NCBI GenBank assembly: GCA_918807975.1
Contig: OU964922.1
Location: forward strand, 2,170,001 to 2,234,000
Direction of reading: 5' to 3'
DNA: 64,000 bases
DNA from: Aplidium turbinatum
Taxonomy: Eukaryota; Chordata; Ascidiacea; Aplousobranchia; Polyclinidae
How positions within the stretch are numbered: position 1 is the first letter of the stretch; every line of letters begins with the position of its first letter. Positions 47,701 through 58,099 of this stretch are shown in pieces. The position numbers were made by a program, and so were the translations under genes. The notes beneath the pieces were generated by a model. It had not been told where the DNA came from and ran no database searches. It saw only the letters and a program-made list of their open reading frames with translations.

Positions 47701-50548
47701 AAGCCAACGGTTAATGGGCCTACCCACTTGTTAAGCCCAATTTGGTCTCGTCTGAAACTACTGAATGCATAGGATTGGCGAGAATCGTACCCGTTTAATA
47801 GACCCACACGCGTAATAAGCTCAAAACCGTCGCGTGACGAGGTGGGCTAAGCGGTGACCACTGTAGTGGCTTACACAATAAGCTCACATCACAATACCAT
47901 AAAATTCACAAACATAAATAAACGTTTAAGTACCCCAGTGTTGAATAAATTTAATCTGATTAGCCAGGAGCAGCGAAAGATCATTTGGTCATCCAATCAG
48001 CTACATGACGTAACAATAACATTGTTATAGAATCCCACTAAATCCTCTGAGGTCAAACGCAACTTGATATTCTCTTGGACACTTTTCCTGACTGTTGGAG
48101 GAACATGGATATTTGGATTCTTTGTGTTTGCTTCTGACTCTATTAAAAGCGTACAAATGGCATTTTCCTACGTTTTTGCTGTCTTCAATTCACTGCAAGG
48201 TAAAATATTAAACAAGGTTTTAAATTCATGCTGATTGGAGGGTTTTGCTTGTTTTTTGTTCGAAACTCCAACACACCTCTCTACTTACATGAACGGGCAA
48301 ATTGGAGCTTATTGGCCTTTTTGTGTTGTTTTCTATATGGTCAGGCATACAACTCAACGTTCTGTTTATTTCAAAATGGAGTTTTGATCTACTTTTACAA
48401 TGGCTAGCACACCCATGCACAATTTTCATAATCCAGGCCCTTTGCCTGTGCCCGTGCTTATTTTTTGTTTGTTGCAAGTAATTGAGTAAAATTTAACTTT
48501 CAAAATAAGACAAATATTGTCTGTAATTGCGAAATGTCCACTAGAAAACTTTTACAGGTTGCCGTTAACAAAATGTTGTCAGAAATGCAACAACTAGTGC
48601 CAATTCACTAACATATATAACTAATGATCAATGGTATCTGTGTGGTAGAAAAAAAATTTGTGATTTTTAGTCTTCTCCTATTTGCGACTTCATCTTACTA
48701 ATTCTAAAAATAGTTTTGCAAATACTGCAGCATTGCCATGAGAGTGTAGACTGTTTGAGATTTGTTTGGATGAGACTGTTTCTTCATGAATTGTAAACTC
48801 CGTTGGTACGTTTGGAAGGTAGGTATGACAGCGTGGCCTTTGCTTTTGGTTGGTTTGATTGCAGCGGTACGTAAGTTTTGACAAAAAATCCAAAAAGAGA
48901 CACTGCTTTAAATAATTTCACACAAAAATATCCCATCTCATCGTTTAGATCGGATCCACCTTTGGAACGCGTGCCACTTGTGGCCACGCGAGATGATTTT
49001 TCATGGCACGCCAAATGATTTGACGCACTCGTTATATCACCTTAAGAAAGTGCGACCACCATTATTATTGCATCGCCAACATTATTATTGCATCACTAAC
49101 ATTATTATTGCATCACCACCATTATTATTGCATCACTAACATTATTATTTATCACCACCAGTATTATTGCATCATCACTACGATTATTATTGCATCACTA
49201 ACACTAGCGCTAACTAAGTGGTTGCACACATTTCCAATTCGATCTACTCTGTTCGTTGTTTCAGCAGGGTTGATATATTTACAGAATTTAACTTAAGAAA
49301 TCAGGTTTAACGTTTAACAACATTGGGAACCATTTAATGACAGGGAGTTTGTAAGAAGGTCTTTCTCAGTTGTACTGACGTGTTGTTTGATGATTTACCA
49401 AACAAAAGCACCATGATTTCGAGGATCAAGGCATGTACTTCTAGACTACCCTATTATAATGTAAATCTACTTGATAAAACATATCGCTAATATCAAATCA
49501 GTTTGTTCATTCCTGGCTATCAAAAGGAAAACTGCAGTAGTATCATAACATAGCAAGGATTTATAAAACGGTAGAAACTACTAAACGCAAAGGTTAAAAC
49601 GTGCTCGACACCGAAATGGTATCATAAGTAGAAAGGATTTAGCCACAGTACATAGTATTTAAACTTTCCTTACATTCTAAATATATATTTTAAAAAGGTT
49701 TAAAAATGAAGAAGTTATTAGTGGTCATGTGGTTAATTACGTTTTTGCTTAATCAGGTTTTGTGCTGCAGCAGTTGAATATTAATACACTGTATATGCAG
49801 GTTTCTTTTTTTTTCTGATGTACGTTGTACGACACGGATTGCTGGGTACGTTTGTTCAGAAAGCAAGAGCAACATTATTCGAAAAGGTGTAGTAAGTATT
49901 TGTTTTGGACTCGTTATTTTTTGGCTTCTACGGTATAACCTTTTCTTCTGTGCCTATCTAACGTTAAGTGCACATTAGTATGCATCAAATTTAAATATTA
50001 TCATCATCATCATTAATAAAATTGTGCCACTGAAAAATGGTGACTATTTTAAGTGAGGTTGAACCAAAAAGTATGGAGGTCATCGGACCCCCTAAATGTC
50101 ATTCAGAAAAATCGCTATAACTTAAAAAGTGAACAAAATTACTACATATTGTATTGGTATTACAAGTAGTGTAACTACTTGACTTAGTTCAAATGGCAGA
50201 GCAATTGATGTTTATCTTTGCATACTTTATATTCTATGTAAACGATGCAATCTTTACAGCGATCTATAAGTTATGTTCGATCTTGTATTTTTTTATATTC
50301 CACAGGTGAAAAAAAAACTTTAAGAAGAATAGATAAATGATGAGACTGAAACTTTGCGTAAGAAAAACAAAGATAAACAAAGATAGCGCAAAACCATATT
50401 GAAGCCTGTGTGGTCGGTTGTTTAGGGTGTTACTTATCTGCTTCTTTTACTATCTGCTTCTTTTTATCAGTTAATGCATATTATCATTTTTTTTTCTGTA
50501 TGCAGTTTGATGACAATAATCAAACTCCGAGTCCATAACAGATATTAA
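35613..50548 (+). CDS. Adhesion G-protein-coupled receptor gene (13 exons; TGA in TM3)
   Basis: Exons at 35613-35774, 36075-36157, 36495-36607, 37760-37918, 38535-38710, 41072-41221, 42160-42269, 45411-45633, 45959-46095, 46661-46790, 48031-48199, 49801-49886/49891 and 50506-50538/50548 join in phase with GT/AG borders. They give a GAIN-like region, a GPS motif (CVFWD...HLTNFATLF) and seven membrane segments. Family signatures are VLLHFFFLSA in TM3, CWVSLDW in loop 2, GGTWIFGFF in TM6 and FNSLQGFFFFLMYV in TM7. Such receptors signal at the plasma membrane after GAIN cleavage at HL/T. One in-frame TGA (45589-45591) interrupts TM3. The true N-terminus lies upstream and was not found. Confidence 0.9.
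36075..36157 (+). CDS. aGPCR exon 2
   Basis: Acceptor TTCTTAG, donor GTGAGC, ending in phase 2. It reads TASSVVQTVGNLLNVSEEEL and continues the helical GAIN subdomain A. Confidence 0.8.
36495..36607 (+). CDS. aGPCR exon 3
   Basis: Acceptor TTTTTTAG, ending in phase 1. Contains ILDTLDAVGENVKLEDGEIY. The donor GTTGAA is weak but gives the only phase-compatible join. Confidence 0.75.
37760..37918 (+). CDS. aGPCR exon 4
   Basis: Acceptor GTTGCAG, donor GTATTG, ending in phase 1. It reads DILPGISYVFNSLSTPSVLG then YVPREAINKSP, as expected for the beta-rich GAIN subdomain B. Confidence 0.8.
38535..38710 (+). CDS. aGPCR exon 5
   Basis: Acceptor ATCCACAG, donor GTAAAA, ending in phase 0. Contains VSFYAFLDDSLFSSIIQQ and VNSKIILAATVVGNDDVKHL. 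The segment SSIIQQSESRIVNSKIILAA fits a GAIN-B strand pattern. Confidence 0.8.
39016..39087. repeat. Left piece of a hairpin repeat split by a LINE
   Basis: AAAAAGTGCTCAATGC and ATTACATCAAATTCAGTTACT match the left arm of 34689-34905. The LINE follows directly, and the remaining part appears at 40695-40880. Confidence 0.6.
39088..40690 (-). mobile_element. LINE (jockey/CR1-like), 5'-truncated
   Basis: The minus strand encodes PMSYCPISLLCIPFKILERM (the RPISLL box), then a GVPQGS-like region, KYVYVEDLTIF at the YADD position (now YVED), and the C-terminal part LLKRLAGFSWGEMAYTLRLA with RRVTGVSRHWMISPF. It lies in the antisense strand of a receptor intron. Several frame breaks are present, and the changed catalytic box rules out activity. 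Confidence 0.85.
40695..40880. repeat. Right piece of the split hairpin repeat
   Basis: GCCTGTTTCACCCTTAATAG, TTTGAATAAGAACCTTCT and a terminal ATTGAGCACTTTT match the remainder of the 34689-34905 family. Confidence 0.6.
41072..41221 (+). CDS. aGPCR exon 6 (GPS motif)
   Basis: Acceptor GATTTCAG, donor GTAAGT, phase 0. Contains ECVFWDNESQMW and CKFNHLTNFATLF. The HLT cleavage tripeptide and the WD and W landmarks are present. The second and fourth canonical cysteines (W...GC and C-x-C) are replaced by G and F, so one of the two usual GPS disulphides should be missing. Confidence 0.92.
42160..42269 (+). CDS. aGPCR exon 7 (TM1)
   Basis: Acceptor TTTTCCGCAG, donor GTAAGA, ending in phase 2. It encodes the hydrophobic segment SITVIGSSISIACLVLTIII, in the position of TM1 right after the GPS. 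Confidence 0.88.
44195..44300. repeat. Degenerate AGGGTTAAA array
   Basis: About ten imperfect copies of a 9-11 bp unit of the form TAGGGTTAAAA. It resembles the telomeric TTAGGG unit but is not a perfect array. Confidence 0.65.
45175..45250. repeat. ACCATCAGCACCA tandem array
   Basis: Five to six copies of a 13-bp unit (ACCATCAGCACCA and variants), 160 bp upstream of the TM2-TM3 exon. Confidence 0.8.
45411..45633 (+). CDS. aGPCR exon 8 (TM2-TM3, with TGA)
   Basis: Acceptor ATAATTTTCAG, donor GTAAGT, phase 0 end. It encodes RSSFLLANLYLALLCLNLLL (TM2), GCIAVVVLLHFFFLSAMA, then TGA, then MTNEAFIIYMTMVH (TM3). Family members have tryptophan where the TGA lies (A-x-x-W-M), and the frame stays open on both sides. 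The conserved TM3 cysteine is present. Confidence 0.9.
45959..46095 (+). CDS. aGPCR exon 9 (loop 2, TM4)
   Basis: Acceptor TATTTCCAG, donor GTACGT, ending in phase 2. Contains VVTTSSLWGWLMPAVFVSIV, i.e. TM4, then VGLDVDNYVAAGDQ. Another GT a few bases on (GTATCT) does not fit the phase of the next exon. Confidence 0.85.
46485..46628. repeat. TTGACC-rich tandem array next to the TM5 exon
   Basis: Units of 12 bp within higher-order units of about 30 bp, of the form CACCTTGACCGACCTTGACC. The array ends 33 bp before exon 46661-46790. Confidence 0.85.
46661..46790 (+). CDS. aGPCR exon 10 (TM5)
   Basis: Acceptor CTTTTTTAG, donor GTAAGA, phase 0 end. It begins CWVSLDWIKYLVVIPCSILL, with the conserved loop-2 cysteine that pairs with TM3, then TM5 GFNFIVYVVTTYK. 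Confidence 0.9.
46791..46920 (+). repeat. Partial duplication of the TM5 exon end
   Basis: ACTTGTGGTCGAA from the end of the exon recurs twice in the intron (about 46819 and 46841). The first recurrence is followed by GTAAGT, a good donor. GAAGTACCA repeats follow. Confidence 0.7.
47219..47497. mobile_element. Small hAT element (CAGGCGCGGAT family), copy 2
   Basis: 279 bp with ends CAGGCGCGGAT and ATTCGCGCCTG. The perfect 8-bp duplication ATACCAAG lies at 47211-47218 and 47498-47505. It sits in receptor intron 10. Confidence 0.9.
47683..47863. mobile_element. 181-bp pogo/Tigger-like MITE
   Basis: The ends CAGAAGTCCCCGCTTATTAA and, complemented on the right, CAGTGGTCACCGCTTAGCCC resemble Tigger termini. 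TA flanks both sides (47681-47682 and 47864-47865). It lies in receptor intron 10. Confidence 0.75.
48031..48199 (+). CDS. aGPCR exon 11 (TM6 and start of TM7)
   Basis: Acceptor TTGTTATAG, donor GTAAAA, ending in phase 1. Contains EVKRNLIFSWTLFLTVGGTW, then IFGFFVFASDSIKSVQMAF and SYVFAVFNSLQ, the TM6-TM7 signature of the family. Confidence 0.92.
48200..49800. other. Receptor intron 11
   Basis: No coding exon was seen apart from the flanking ones. It contains the tandem array at 49058-49200; the remainder is unremarkable. Confidence 0.6.
49058..49200. repeat. ATTATTATTGCATCAC tandem array
   Basis: Six to seven copies of a 21-bp unit of the form ACATTATTATTGCATCACTA. Confidence 0.85.
49801..49891 (+). 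CDS. aGPCR exon 12 (end of TM7)
   Basis: Acceptor TATATGCAG. It reads GFFFFLMYVVRHGLLGTFVQ then KARATLFEK, completing NSLQGFFFFL. Two donors are possible: GTGTAG after 49886 (phase 0) and a stronger GTAAGT after 49891 (phase 2). Confidence 0.88.
50506..50548 (+). CDS. aGPCR last exon
   Basis: Acceptor TTTCTGTATGCAG. With the upstream phase-0 donor it reads FDDNNQTPSP and stops at 50536-50538. With the phase-2 donor it reads (Y)LMTIIKLRVHNRY and stops at 50546-50548. Either way the tail is very short. A hAT element begins 39 bp after the later stop. Confidence 0.6.
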
Positions 50549-50586
50549 AACAACAATGAATTTTAGCATTTTTGCTTCATCTATGT

Positions 50587-51600
50587 CAGGGGTTCCCAAC
50601 CAGGGGTACCCGTACCCCTTGGGGGTACGAGATTAAACATCAAGGGGTACGAAGATCCTTGGGCCACAGAGCAGCTTTTCAAACAGATTTTACAGTAAGT
50701 TACAGTTTTATTTTAGAATTGTAAATGATATTATGCCATTACCGTGTTTGCTTTGAAAAAAAATACAATTATCTACAAATAATTGTTGTCATTTAGTAGG
50801 CTAAGAAGCCTCATTGTCTCATAACAATGTGTTTTTTACTTGCTGCTGCTGAAAATGAAATTGGAAACCTTGCTAATTTTCCTTGTCTTGATCAAATTGC
50901 AAATATCTCTCTGCTGCAAAATGTCAAAAATGAAATTATTTCCCACTTAAAGATGCTGGTTGATTCTTTTGATGGTTACTTTTTTGCTGGTGAATTGAAT
51001 TATTTCCAACATTGGATTAGAAATCCATAACTTTTTGATTTAACAAAAATATCGGATGAGGATAATTTGAAGGAGAACATCATCGAAATGAAAAGCAGCC
51101 AAAAATTGAAACTGCTATTTGACAAATCAATGTTAGAAGACTTTTGGTGTGTTACAATGAAGCTTTCCCAAGTCTTGCTGTGGAAGCCATCATGACAGTG
51201 TTAATTCGCTTCTCAACAACTTATTAATGTGAAAGTGGCTTTTCGACCATGATGTATATCAAGAATGAGTAGCCTACAGAAATCGTCTGTAACTGGAAAA
51301 TGATTTACGTGTTGCCTTGAGTAAAATCGAACCATCGTTTGAGCGAATTTTATCAATAAAGCAGCAACAAATATCTCGAAGTGACTAACAAAATAACTGA
51401 CATTTAATTTCTTTGGTAGGCTAATTTTTGCATTTTTGTGTGAAATATTGGTTTAACGTTTAATTGAGCTATAAAAGCAATTTAATTTAGCAATATCTAG
51501 GCTATCTGAAAAATTCAATCAGAATTTTTTTTGGAGTACGAAGAATGCTCTGACCTGACAAAGGGGTACGAACAGCAAAAAAGGTTGGGAGCCGCCCTTG
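50587..51600 (+). mobile_element. Complete short hAT element (ZBED5-like remnant)
   Basis: The ends CAGGGGTTCCCAACC and, complemented on the right, CAAGGGCGGCTCCCAACC are hAT termini. The 8-bp duplication ATCTATGT (50579-50586 and 51601-51608) is perfect. Inside are pieces of a ZBED5/FAM200-type transposase: ISLLQNVKNEIISHLKMLVD (frame 50827-51027), and further on the CESGFSTMM dimerisation motif. Stops and deletions make it non-autonomous. Confidence 0.93.
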
Positions 51601-51671
51601 ATCTATGTATTGTTAACCTTTTGGCCACTCTTTAAAATATAGTTTCGAGAGAGAGTTTGCTTTCTTGTACC

Positions 51672-51914
51672 AAAGACAGGCAAGACACAACAATACAACA
51701 GGGTTGAGCATTATAACAATATAACATTATAACAAAAGTTAGCTTGTTGCCTTCAAGAAGATGAAATTTATTGCATTTTTTATAAATATTTTCAGTTCCT
51801 GATGGGGGCTTAAGTTAAGCCGATAACGTTCAGCTGTTAAAACTATTTGTAAATATGTAAAATATATTGTTATAATGCTCAACTCTGTTGTATTGTTGTG
51901 TCTTGCCTGTCTTT
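51672..51914. repeat. 243-bp hairpin from Penelope-like terminal repeats
   Basis: Inverted arms of about 50 bp begin AAAGACAGGCAAGACACAAC. The sequence matches the terminal region of the Penelope-like fragment at 7420-7570. The centre carries CTGATGGGGGCTTAAG and CCGATAACG, a degraded hammerhead-like core. Confidence 0.75.
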
Positions 51915-52049
51915 AAAATATCTTTTAAAAAATTTGTTTTTATTCGCAATAATTTAATAAAATACTAAAACCTTTGTTTTAAATTTGGCGGTAATTGTTA
52001 GCTGAAGCAGAAAACAACATTGTTTCAAGAGAAGTAAAAAGCACTTGGT

Positions 52050-52885
52050 TTGGTTGGTTGGTTTTGAATCTTTATCCTCGGACTGACAAAGCCTTGATTG
52101 GTTATTCCTGGTAGTTTCGCATACTTGTAGAGGCTCTTGACGCAGGGCCGGTTACCAAGATTGGCAGAGTGAAGTTTTCCGATTGTTGAAGTGTTGTTGC
52201 TCGGAAATTATTCCACTCACTAAGTGCCGCTGAATGGAGAGCAGTCAGTATCCACTATCACTTTTGTGAGTGGAGTTCAAGAGACGATGAATATGCATTT
52301 ACCTTTTGCAACAACATTAAATGTTGTTGCAAAAGTTAAATTTTTTAGTTATAATGTGCATAAATACATCAATATCTTTGATTCATTTCTATCTTTGATC
52401 CCAAACTTGGAACTCTACAAAAGGTAAAGAGCCTCCACAGGCTTGTAAATAAACCGCTCTCAAAGTGCTGTATGCCAGTGGTTTGTTTACTTCATTTGTT
52501 CCAAAGTTGAACGAAATTACTATAAATTTGAAAATACTCAAAGTGTCGCAATTTACTAATTTGTAATTAGCATCACAGGTAAAACATCTGATAACCCCAA
52601 CAGAATAGTTTAACATCAGATGAATAGCATTATAGGTGTTATCAATGTTTTCGAATATTTAAAATATTTGAACTTGTTTTGCTTGTGTAATATGCGCAAC
52701 TGGTGACGCGTTTTCGTGCATATAAAACTGTGGAAACGTGTAAACTATTAAACACATAAAATATTGTGAAAATGTATTAACTTGAAAAATGGGCATAAAT
52801 AATAAATTTCATTTATGTAAATTAAGAAGTCAAACTTTCTCAGTCCGAGGATAATAATTCTCACAATCCTTCAATTTGTAATAAT
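52050..52885. repeat. Repeat with inverted ATCCTCGGACTGA ends
   Basis: ATCTTTATCCTCGGACTGAC near 52070 is inverted near 52840-52870. A related piece occurs at 13525-13645. No coding capacity and no clear target duplication. Confidence 0.5.
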
Positions 52886-52959
52886 TTTTCTGATAACTAA
52901 ATTGTTTAGAATTACTGCATGAATGCAATTTGGAAATTATGGTGTTTATATACAGTATA

Positions 52960-54135
52960 TGTGTACCGTATTAAGTTTGTTGCGCCCAGCGTTTTTAGCC
53001 TACGCAGTTTGATCAAAATCCCAGACGATTTTGCTAGGGGTCCTTGCAGGGCTCGATTTCTGATACAAATTTGAAAACTTTGCTAATTTCCCCAACGCAA
53101 AGAAATATTCGCAGTAGATTGAGTCAGATTTTAAAATTTATTGCACGATGCACTTAGCGTAGACGTCAATGCCCACGTGCACTTACTTGCCATGAGGTGG
53201 TTACTTAACCGTAACAAAGAAACGATACTTTTGACGGAAAGTTAAAAATAGAGAAATCACAAATTTTTAAGAAGCTTATTGCTTTTGTTTGTTTGTTGTA
53301 TTCCGGGTACTTTTTACGGGTTCCTACTCATTTACAACAGTTAGGCTGTTCCTGGTGAGTAAAACCGGATTTAGAAAAAAGATAGGTCCTGGGCTATTTC
53401 CCTTTTGAAACCCCCAACCTCTACCTAGCCGTGGAGACTAATATTTCAAACAAACCACCGATACCAAATTGAATTATTCATGGAGAAATATGCACGCAAG
53501 TGTTGAAATTATCCGTTTGAAGATAACCAAAGTTTGTTATTATATTGTAAACCTTTTGAGAAATATTAATATTAAATAGGAACGTTTGTCAAACAGAATA
53601 ATTGTAAGTTACTTTATTGTTAATATTCACATAAAGCATACTGCAGAACCTACCATATAGCCTACTTTCTCACTAACTAGTCTGGTTTAAAACACATAAG
53701 AAATGAACTATTATGATCAAAAATAGTTAGACTGACTTAAAAAAAAATTTTAGCCTTCCTCATAAAATAATCATTCAAATCTCATTACAATTTATTTGCT
53801 TCAGTTTGTCGCCTACTTAGTGCAGATAACTTGTCTTCACAAGACTGCAAAGCTTCATCTCCGATTCTGGCCCCAACCCTACCGGAATACTTTTGCCAAG
53901 AAACGTCTGAGTGCGGCCCAATCGCCTGCACATTGGCGTCAAATTGTTTCGCTCCAATATGCACAAATAGAGGATGGCACCATTAGCGACCTGTGAGTGT
54001 GGCAAGAAGAAAGATATCACAAACCACATCACTTGCAACTATCCTATCTATCATGCGCCAAATGGTGTGCCTGAACTGAGCGATCTGGGTGACCAATCAA
54101 TTCAATGGCTTCTCGAAGCCTTTCCATACAGCTAG
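52960..54135. repeat. Dispersed 1.2-1.3 kb repeat, copy 2
   Basis: Same orientation as 5268-6590, with several indels. Shares TTCGCAGTAGATTGAGTCAG, TTGTCTTCACAAGACTGCAA and GACCAATCAATTCAATGGC. Confidence 0.65.
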
Positions 54136-55795
54136 CCCAAGTCACCGCTAATAGCCTACTTAACGGTGGAGAAACCGATAGGCAAAGCCCTTCGACCCTT
54201 ACAGCGGCGAAGAACGAATTGCGAATTTAAACGGCAAAAAAGTGGTTCTCAATTCACTTTTAATTCTTTTAAGTCTTGAAAAAGATCTCCTTCCTGAGCA
54301 GCTGGTTGCCGGATAATTAATTCTACATTTGGGAAGACCATCTGAATAGTTTTTCTTGCAAATAATATGATAAAGTCCGTAGCCTATGAGACGAAACGTG
54401 CTCTTCTCTTGGCCATACCATACCCAGATGTTTAACCCAGTGACTCAGTTTCATAGGCTATGTCTATGTAATAAAGTGAACTTTGGACTACAAAAAGTGA
54501 TTAAGCTCCAATTGTGGTAACATTTACATTAGGTATGATGGTTTATATTTCAATAAAAGTAAATTAATGTTATCTAACTGCCTAATGAAATTCTGCCTAA
54601 TTTAGCTATCCTTTAACTTCTTCCACACAGGCTACTATAGGCCTACTATTATTTTAATGATATTTTTGAAATTAACAGAAGGTGTTCATGATTTGTAGGT
54701 ATACCATAGCCTAATCTAACAAAATGAATTTAAAAATGTAGGCTATAGAAAAACAATCTTATAAATTAATAGCCTACATTTTTAAAAGTCAAAATATTAG
54801 ACGAGACGAGGCAAAACGGATATGCTAACTTCAAAGTGCTCTATTTGAGAAAACATATCATATATCATGAACCTGTTGCGTCTTTTGAACCACGTCACAC
54901 AACAACTGCTCGGAGTGTGAAACTGAATGTTTTTTTTTTCTGTTTAGGCTATTTACAAAAAATAATTTATATTCTGGGTGTCCAGATGAAGTTTCCAGAT
55001 AAAGAATTGTTGCTATCCCAAACTTGGAGAAATTTTTAAATCTACGTTATCAACAACCACTTCATCATCAACCCCTGTAGGCTACCACGAACAACGTTGG
55101 CTCGTTATGTTGCCCGTGGCATCAACACCCGTGGCATCAACAAAACGCCTGTTTGATATTTTAAAGTTTTCTGCAACTTTAGAAAAATATGAGATTTAAA
55201 AGGAGTAAAATAAACACCAAAAACAGTTGAATTTCATATTATGAAATTGAATTGAATATGAAAATATGAAATGAAATTTCATAATAAAAGCATATTTCTA
55301 GTGCTTATTGCTTATGTTGTTGTGTTGTGGCACTTTTTATTATGATTTAAAAGTTAGTTTTCGGCAGTTAGTAGTTACTTTCCTTCATAGCAATATGAAA
55401 AAATCACAGGTCCCCGCAAGAAAGATTTCCAAAACCAAAAAGGTTAATCTCGATACCACTATAACATTTTTCGTGCTTCCAACTTTTATTTTAAGAAATA
55501 GAAGAGTGGTCCGTTGGTCGTACCCTGTCCGTTGGTGGAACATCTCCCCTATTACCATTTCACAGCACTGTTTTATATTCTGAGTCCTCACAAAAAAATT
55601 CTTTTAGGCAATTTTTGCCGCCAATGTTAGGGGTAACATATGTCCTCTTTTAAGAAGATTTGTCCTCTTTTTTATCAAAAATGGATGGTCCTCCGAGTAC
55701 ACTCAAAACTGCTAAAACGTCCTCTTTTCTGGGATTGTGAATTGTTTGCTCATAATTTCAACAGGATTGTATTGTTTGGTGACTTTTAGGCGACA
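54136..55795. other. No recognised gene
   Basis: About 54795-55000 resembles the left end of the element at 14451. GTCCTCTTTT motifs at 55640-55730 are related to 27510. No exon was seen. Confidence 0.45.
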
Positions 55796-55803
55796 GCTTG
55801 TAG

Positions 55804-56931
55804 GCAGAGATGGGCGTGATCTTGTTCTTGAAGATCACTTTTTTTGGTCATCTTGATCTTGATCTAAGATCACTTTTTTTTGTGTTTGATCTTGATCTTG
55901 AAGAACAATAAGATCAAGATCACTTAAAAATGAGGTTTACTTACTAGATGGAGGCATTTTTTTAGAACTCGTACAAAATAGTTAGTGCCTTAGTGGCAAC
56001 TACTAACATTAAGCCACTATTAATATGATATGTGTCCAACAAAAGACGATTTAAAGTCTCCCTCTAATCTGGTCAGTGTTGCCATTTCAAAATTGAAAAA
56101 GTTTTCTGTGTTGGTCATAATAAAGAAGTCAATTTCCGTGTACTTTATGTTGACGTATACTAAAAAATGACTTAACTTTGTTCACAATTTCCATGTGTGA
56201 ATTTTAAAGAAATGTTTGCTTTCTTTGACTCAATTTTAGATGTTTTAAAAGTCTAGAATGGCGGTGTTAAAAAATCTGGACTCCAGCTGACTTAAAGTGG
56301 ATTATTGCAGCAAATCAACCAGACCAAAACTTGTTTAGGGTCTGAGTATGGAGCGGTTTGTCTGACCGCAAACCTCTGAGCTTTTTTGAGAGCAGACAAC
56401 AGTATCAAGGTTGCCAGATGGGTACATGGGGCAATAAACGTTGACATAATGCAGTGAAAGTTAAAACTACTTAGTAACAGGAATAAAAACTCCCACATAA
56501 ACCAGACAAAAATTTGGTAAAATATGATGCAGTTCAAAGTTTATTTTTATTTATTTATTATAAATAAAAAGTATAAAATTAATTGCAAATTTTGCGATAT
56601 TTTCAAAACTAAGTTAGGCTACTGTAATTACCTTCAGCCTTGGGTGTGACGTTGCGATTCTACGCAAACTACGTTAACAATTGATAAGCCTAATAGCAAT
56701 GCAGTCACTAACTTAATACAATTCTTAGGCGAGCGATCGAGTAGTTAAAGGTAAAAGTTGGCTATTGGCTACCAACTATATACATTTACCCAGGTTGCTT
56801 ATAGTAATTATTTTTTGCAACATTATTGATCAAAAACTTCATTTTTTTTTAAGTACACAAAAAGTGATCTTGAAAGTGATCTTGATCTTCAAGATCACCA
56901 ATAGGCTACTGGTGATCTTGCACATCTCTGC
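55804..56931. mobile_element. hAT-like element with GATCTTGATCTT arrays
   Basis: The ends GCAGAGATGGGC and, complemented on the right, GCAGAGATGTGC are inverted repeats. The 8-bp duplication GCTTGTAG (55796-55803 and 56932-56939) is perfect. Subterminal regions hold about ten copies of GATCTTGATCTT or its complement. The 1128 bp contain no recognisable transposase. Confidence 0.88.
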
Positions 56932-57539
56932 GCTTGTAGGCTATTTGGTTTCCAAATTTTCTGTACCAATGTAACATATCGTAGGCTACTGATTCATAGA
57001 ATGAATAAGAAGTTGGCGTACCTTGTTGAACGTTCATTAGGGGAGATGCGGGAGAGTTGAGCCAATTTTTGCTTTTGAACCCATATTTCCGATTGTATGG
57101 TTGCTGGTCCAAATGTTGTGTGCTTATGTTGAAGTAGAACCAATTGGCTTCCAATCACTCTGATTAAATGTTAGTCAATATCAAACGTATTTTCAGAATT
57201 TAACTTTAAAAAAGTTCTGCCAAATGGCTCAACTCTCCTGCACCTACAGGAGAGTTGATCATAGGGTTAAGGAGAGTTAAACCGGATAAGGAGAGTTGAT
57301 CCATGTAATGTAGAAGTTCAAAGTTAGAATAGCAATGTTCTGCAAAAGCCTCATAAACCTTGTGAGTCATAATTTGTGCTTTCGACAAACAATCAGTGCA
57401 GTTAAGAATGACTTTTTCTGTTAAACAGTAAGCTATCTGTAAGCCTAAAGTACTGTATATTTATGCACCACAGAATTTTATGAGTGCAAACTTTTTTAAA
57501 AGAAAACATCAAGCTTGTAAGCAGTGTGCCACAAAATAC

Positions 57540-57975
57540 ACCCGGATTTCTACTCGTAGTAGGCTAGCTCTGAAGAAGATCTTCAGCGTGCTGCTGAAGC
57601 AAATGAACGTGGCACCTGGATTCGATCAGCTGCAAACGAATTTGGGGTCAACAACAGGTCCACTTTAGAGCGATATATTAAGAAACGCAAAGAAAAACGT
57701 CATGACAATTTTGGACACAAGAAATGTAAAACAGCTATATGATATTTACAATGGAAATGGAAACCGAGCTAGCCGATCACGTGAAAGACTTGTCCTCTAC
57801 CTATTATGGCTGGTCAAAAGACAAATGCCGCATGCTTGCCTACGAATTTGCTGAGAGAAGTAACGTTGTTATTCCCGATAGCTGGAAAGAGGACAAGAAA
57901 GCAGGCAAAGCTTCTGGTTGGGATTCAAAGATCGCCAAAAGTTGTCGATACATAGCCTATACTCCTGAAGCGACA
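57540..57975 (+). pseudogene. pogo/Jerky-like transposase N-terminus
   Basis: First segment: WIRSAANEFGVNNRSTLERY, a Psq-type helix-turn-helix. Second segment, in another frame from 57739: IFTMEMETELADHVKDLSST, then YGWSKDKCRMLAYEFAERSN and SWKEDKKAGKASGW, a CENP-B-type second DNA-binding helix set. The DDE domain is absent, so only the DNA-binding half remains. The frame change between segments and the stop at 57976 show it is broken. Confidence 0.7.
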
Positions 57976-58099
57976 TGATTAGCAAGGGCAACAGCATATA
58001 CTGTTGGTAGCCTACCTTCTTCGATAAACTTGCAACTGCATGGATTGCTATCATTTCCAGCCACAAGACATATAGACTACGGTACTGTATTTAGGAAAA

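Noticed and set aside
49058-49200. Regular repeats as a CRISPR-like array
   Set aside because: Simple 21-bp tandem units without unique spacers, in an animal intron.
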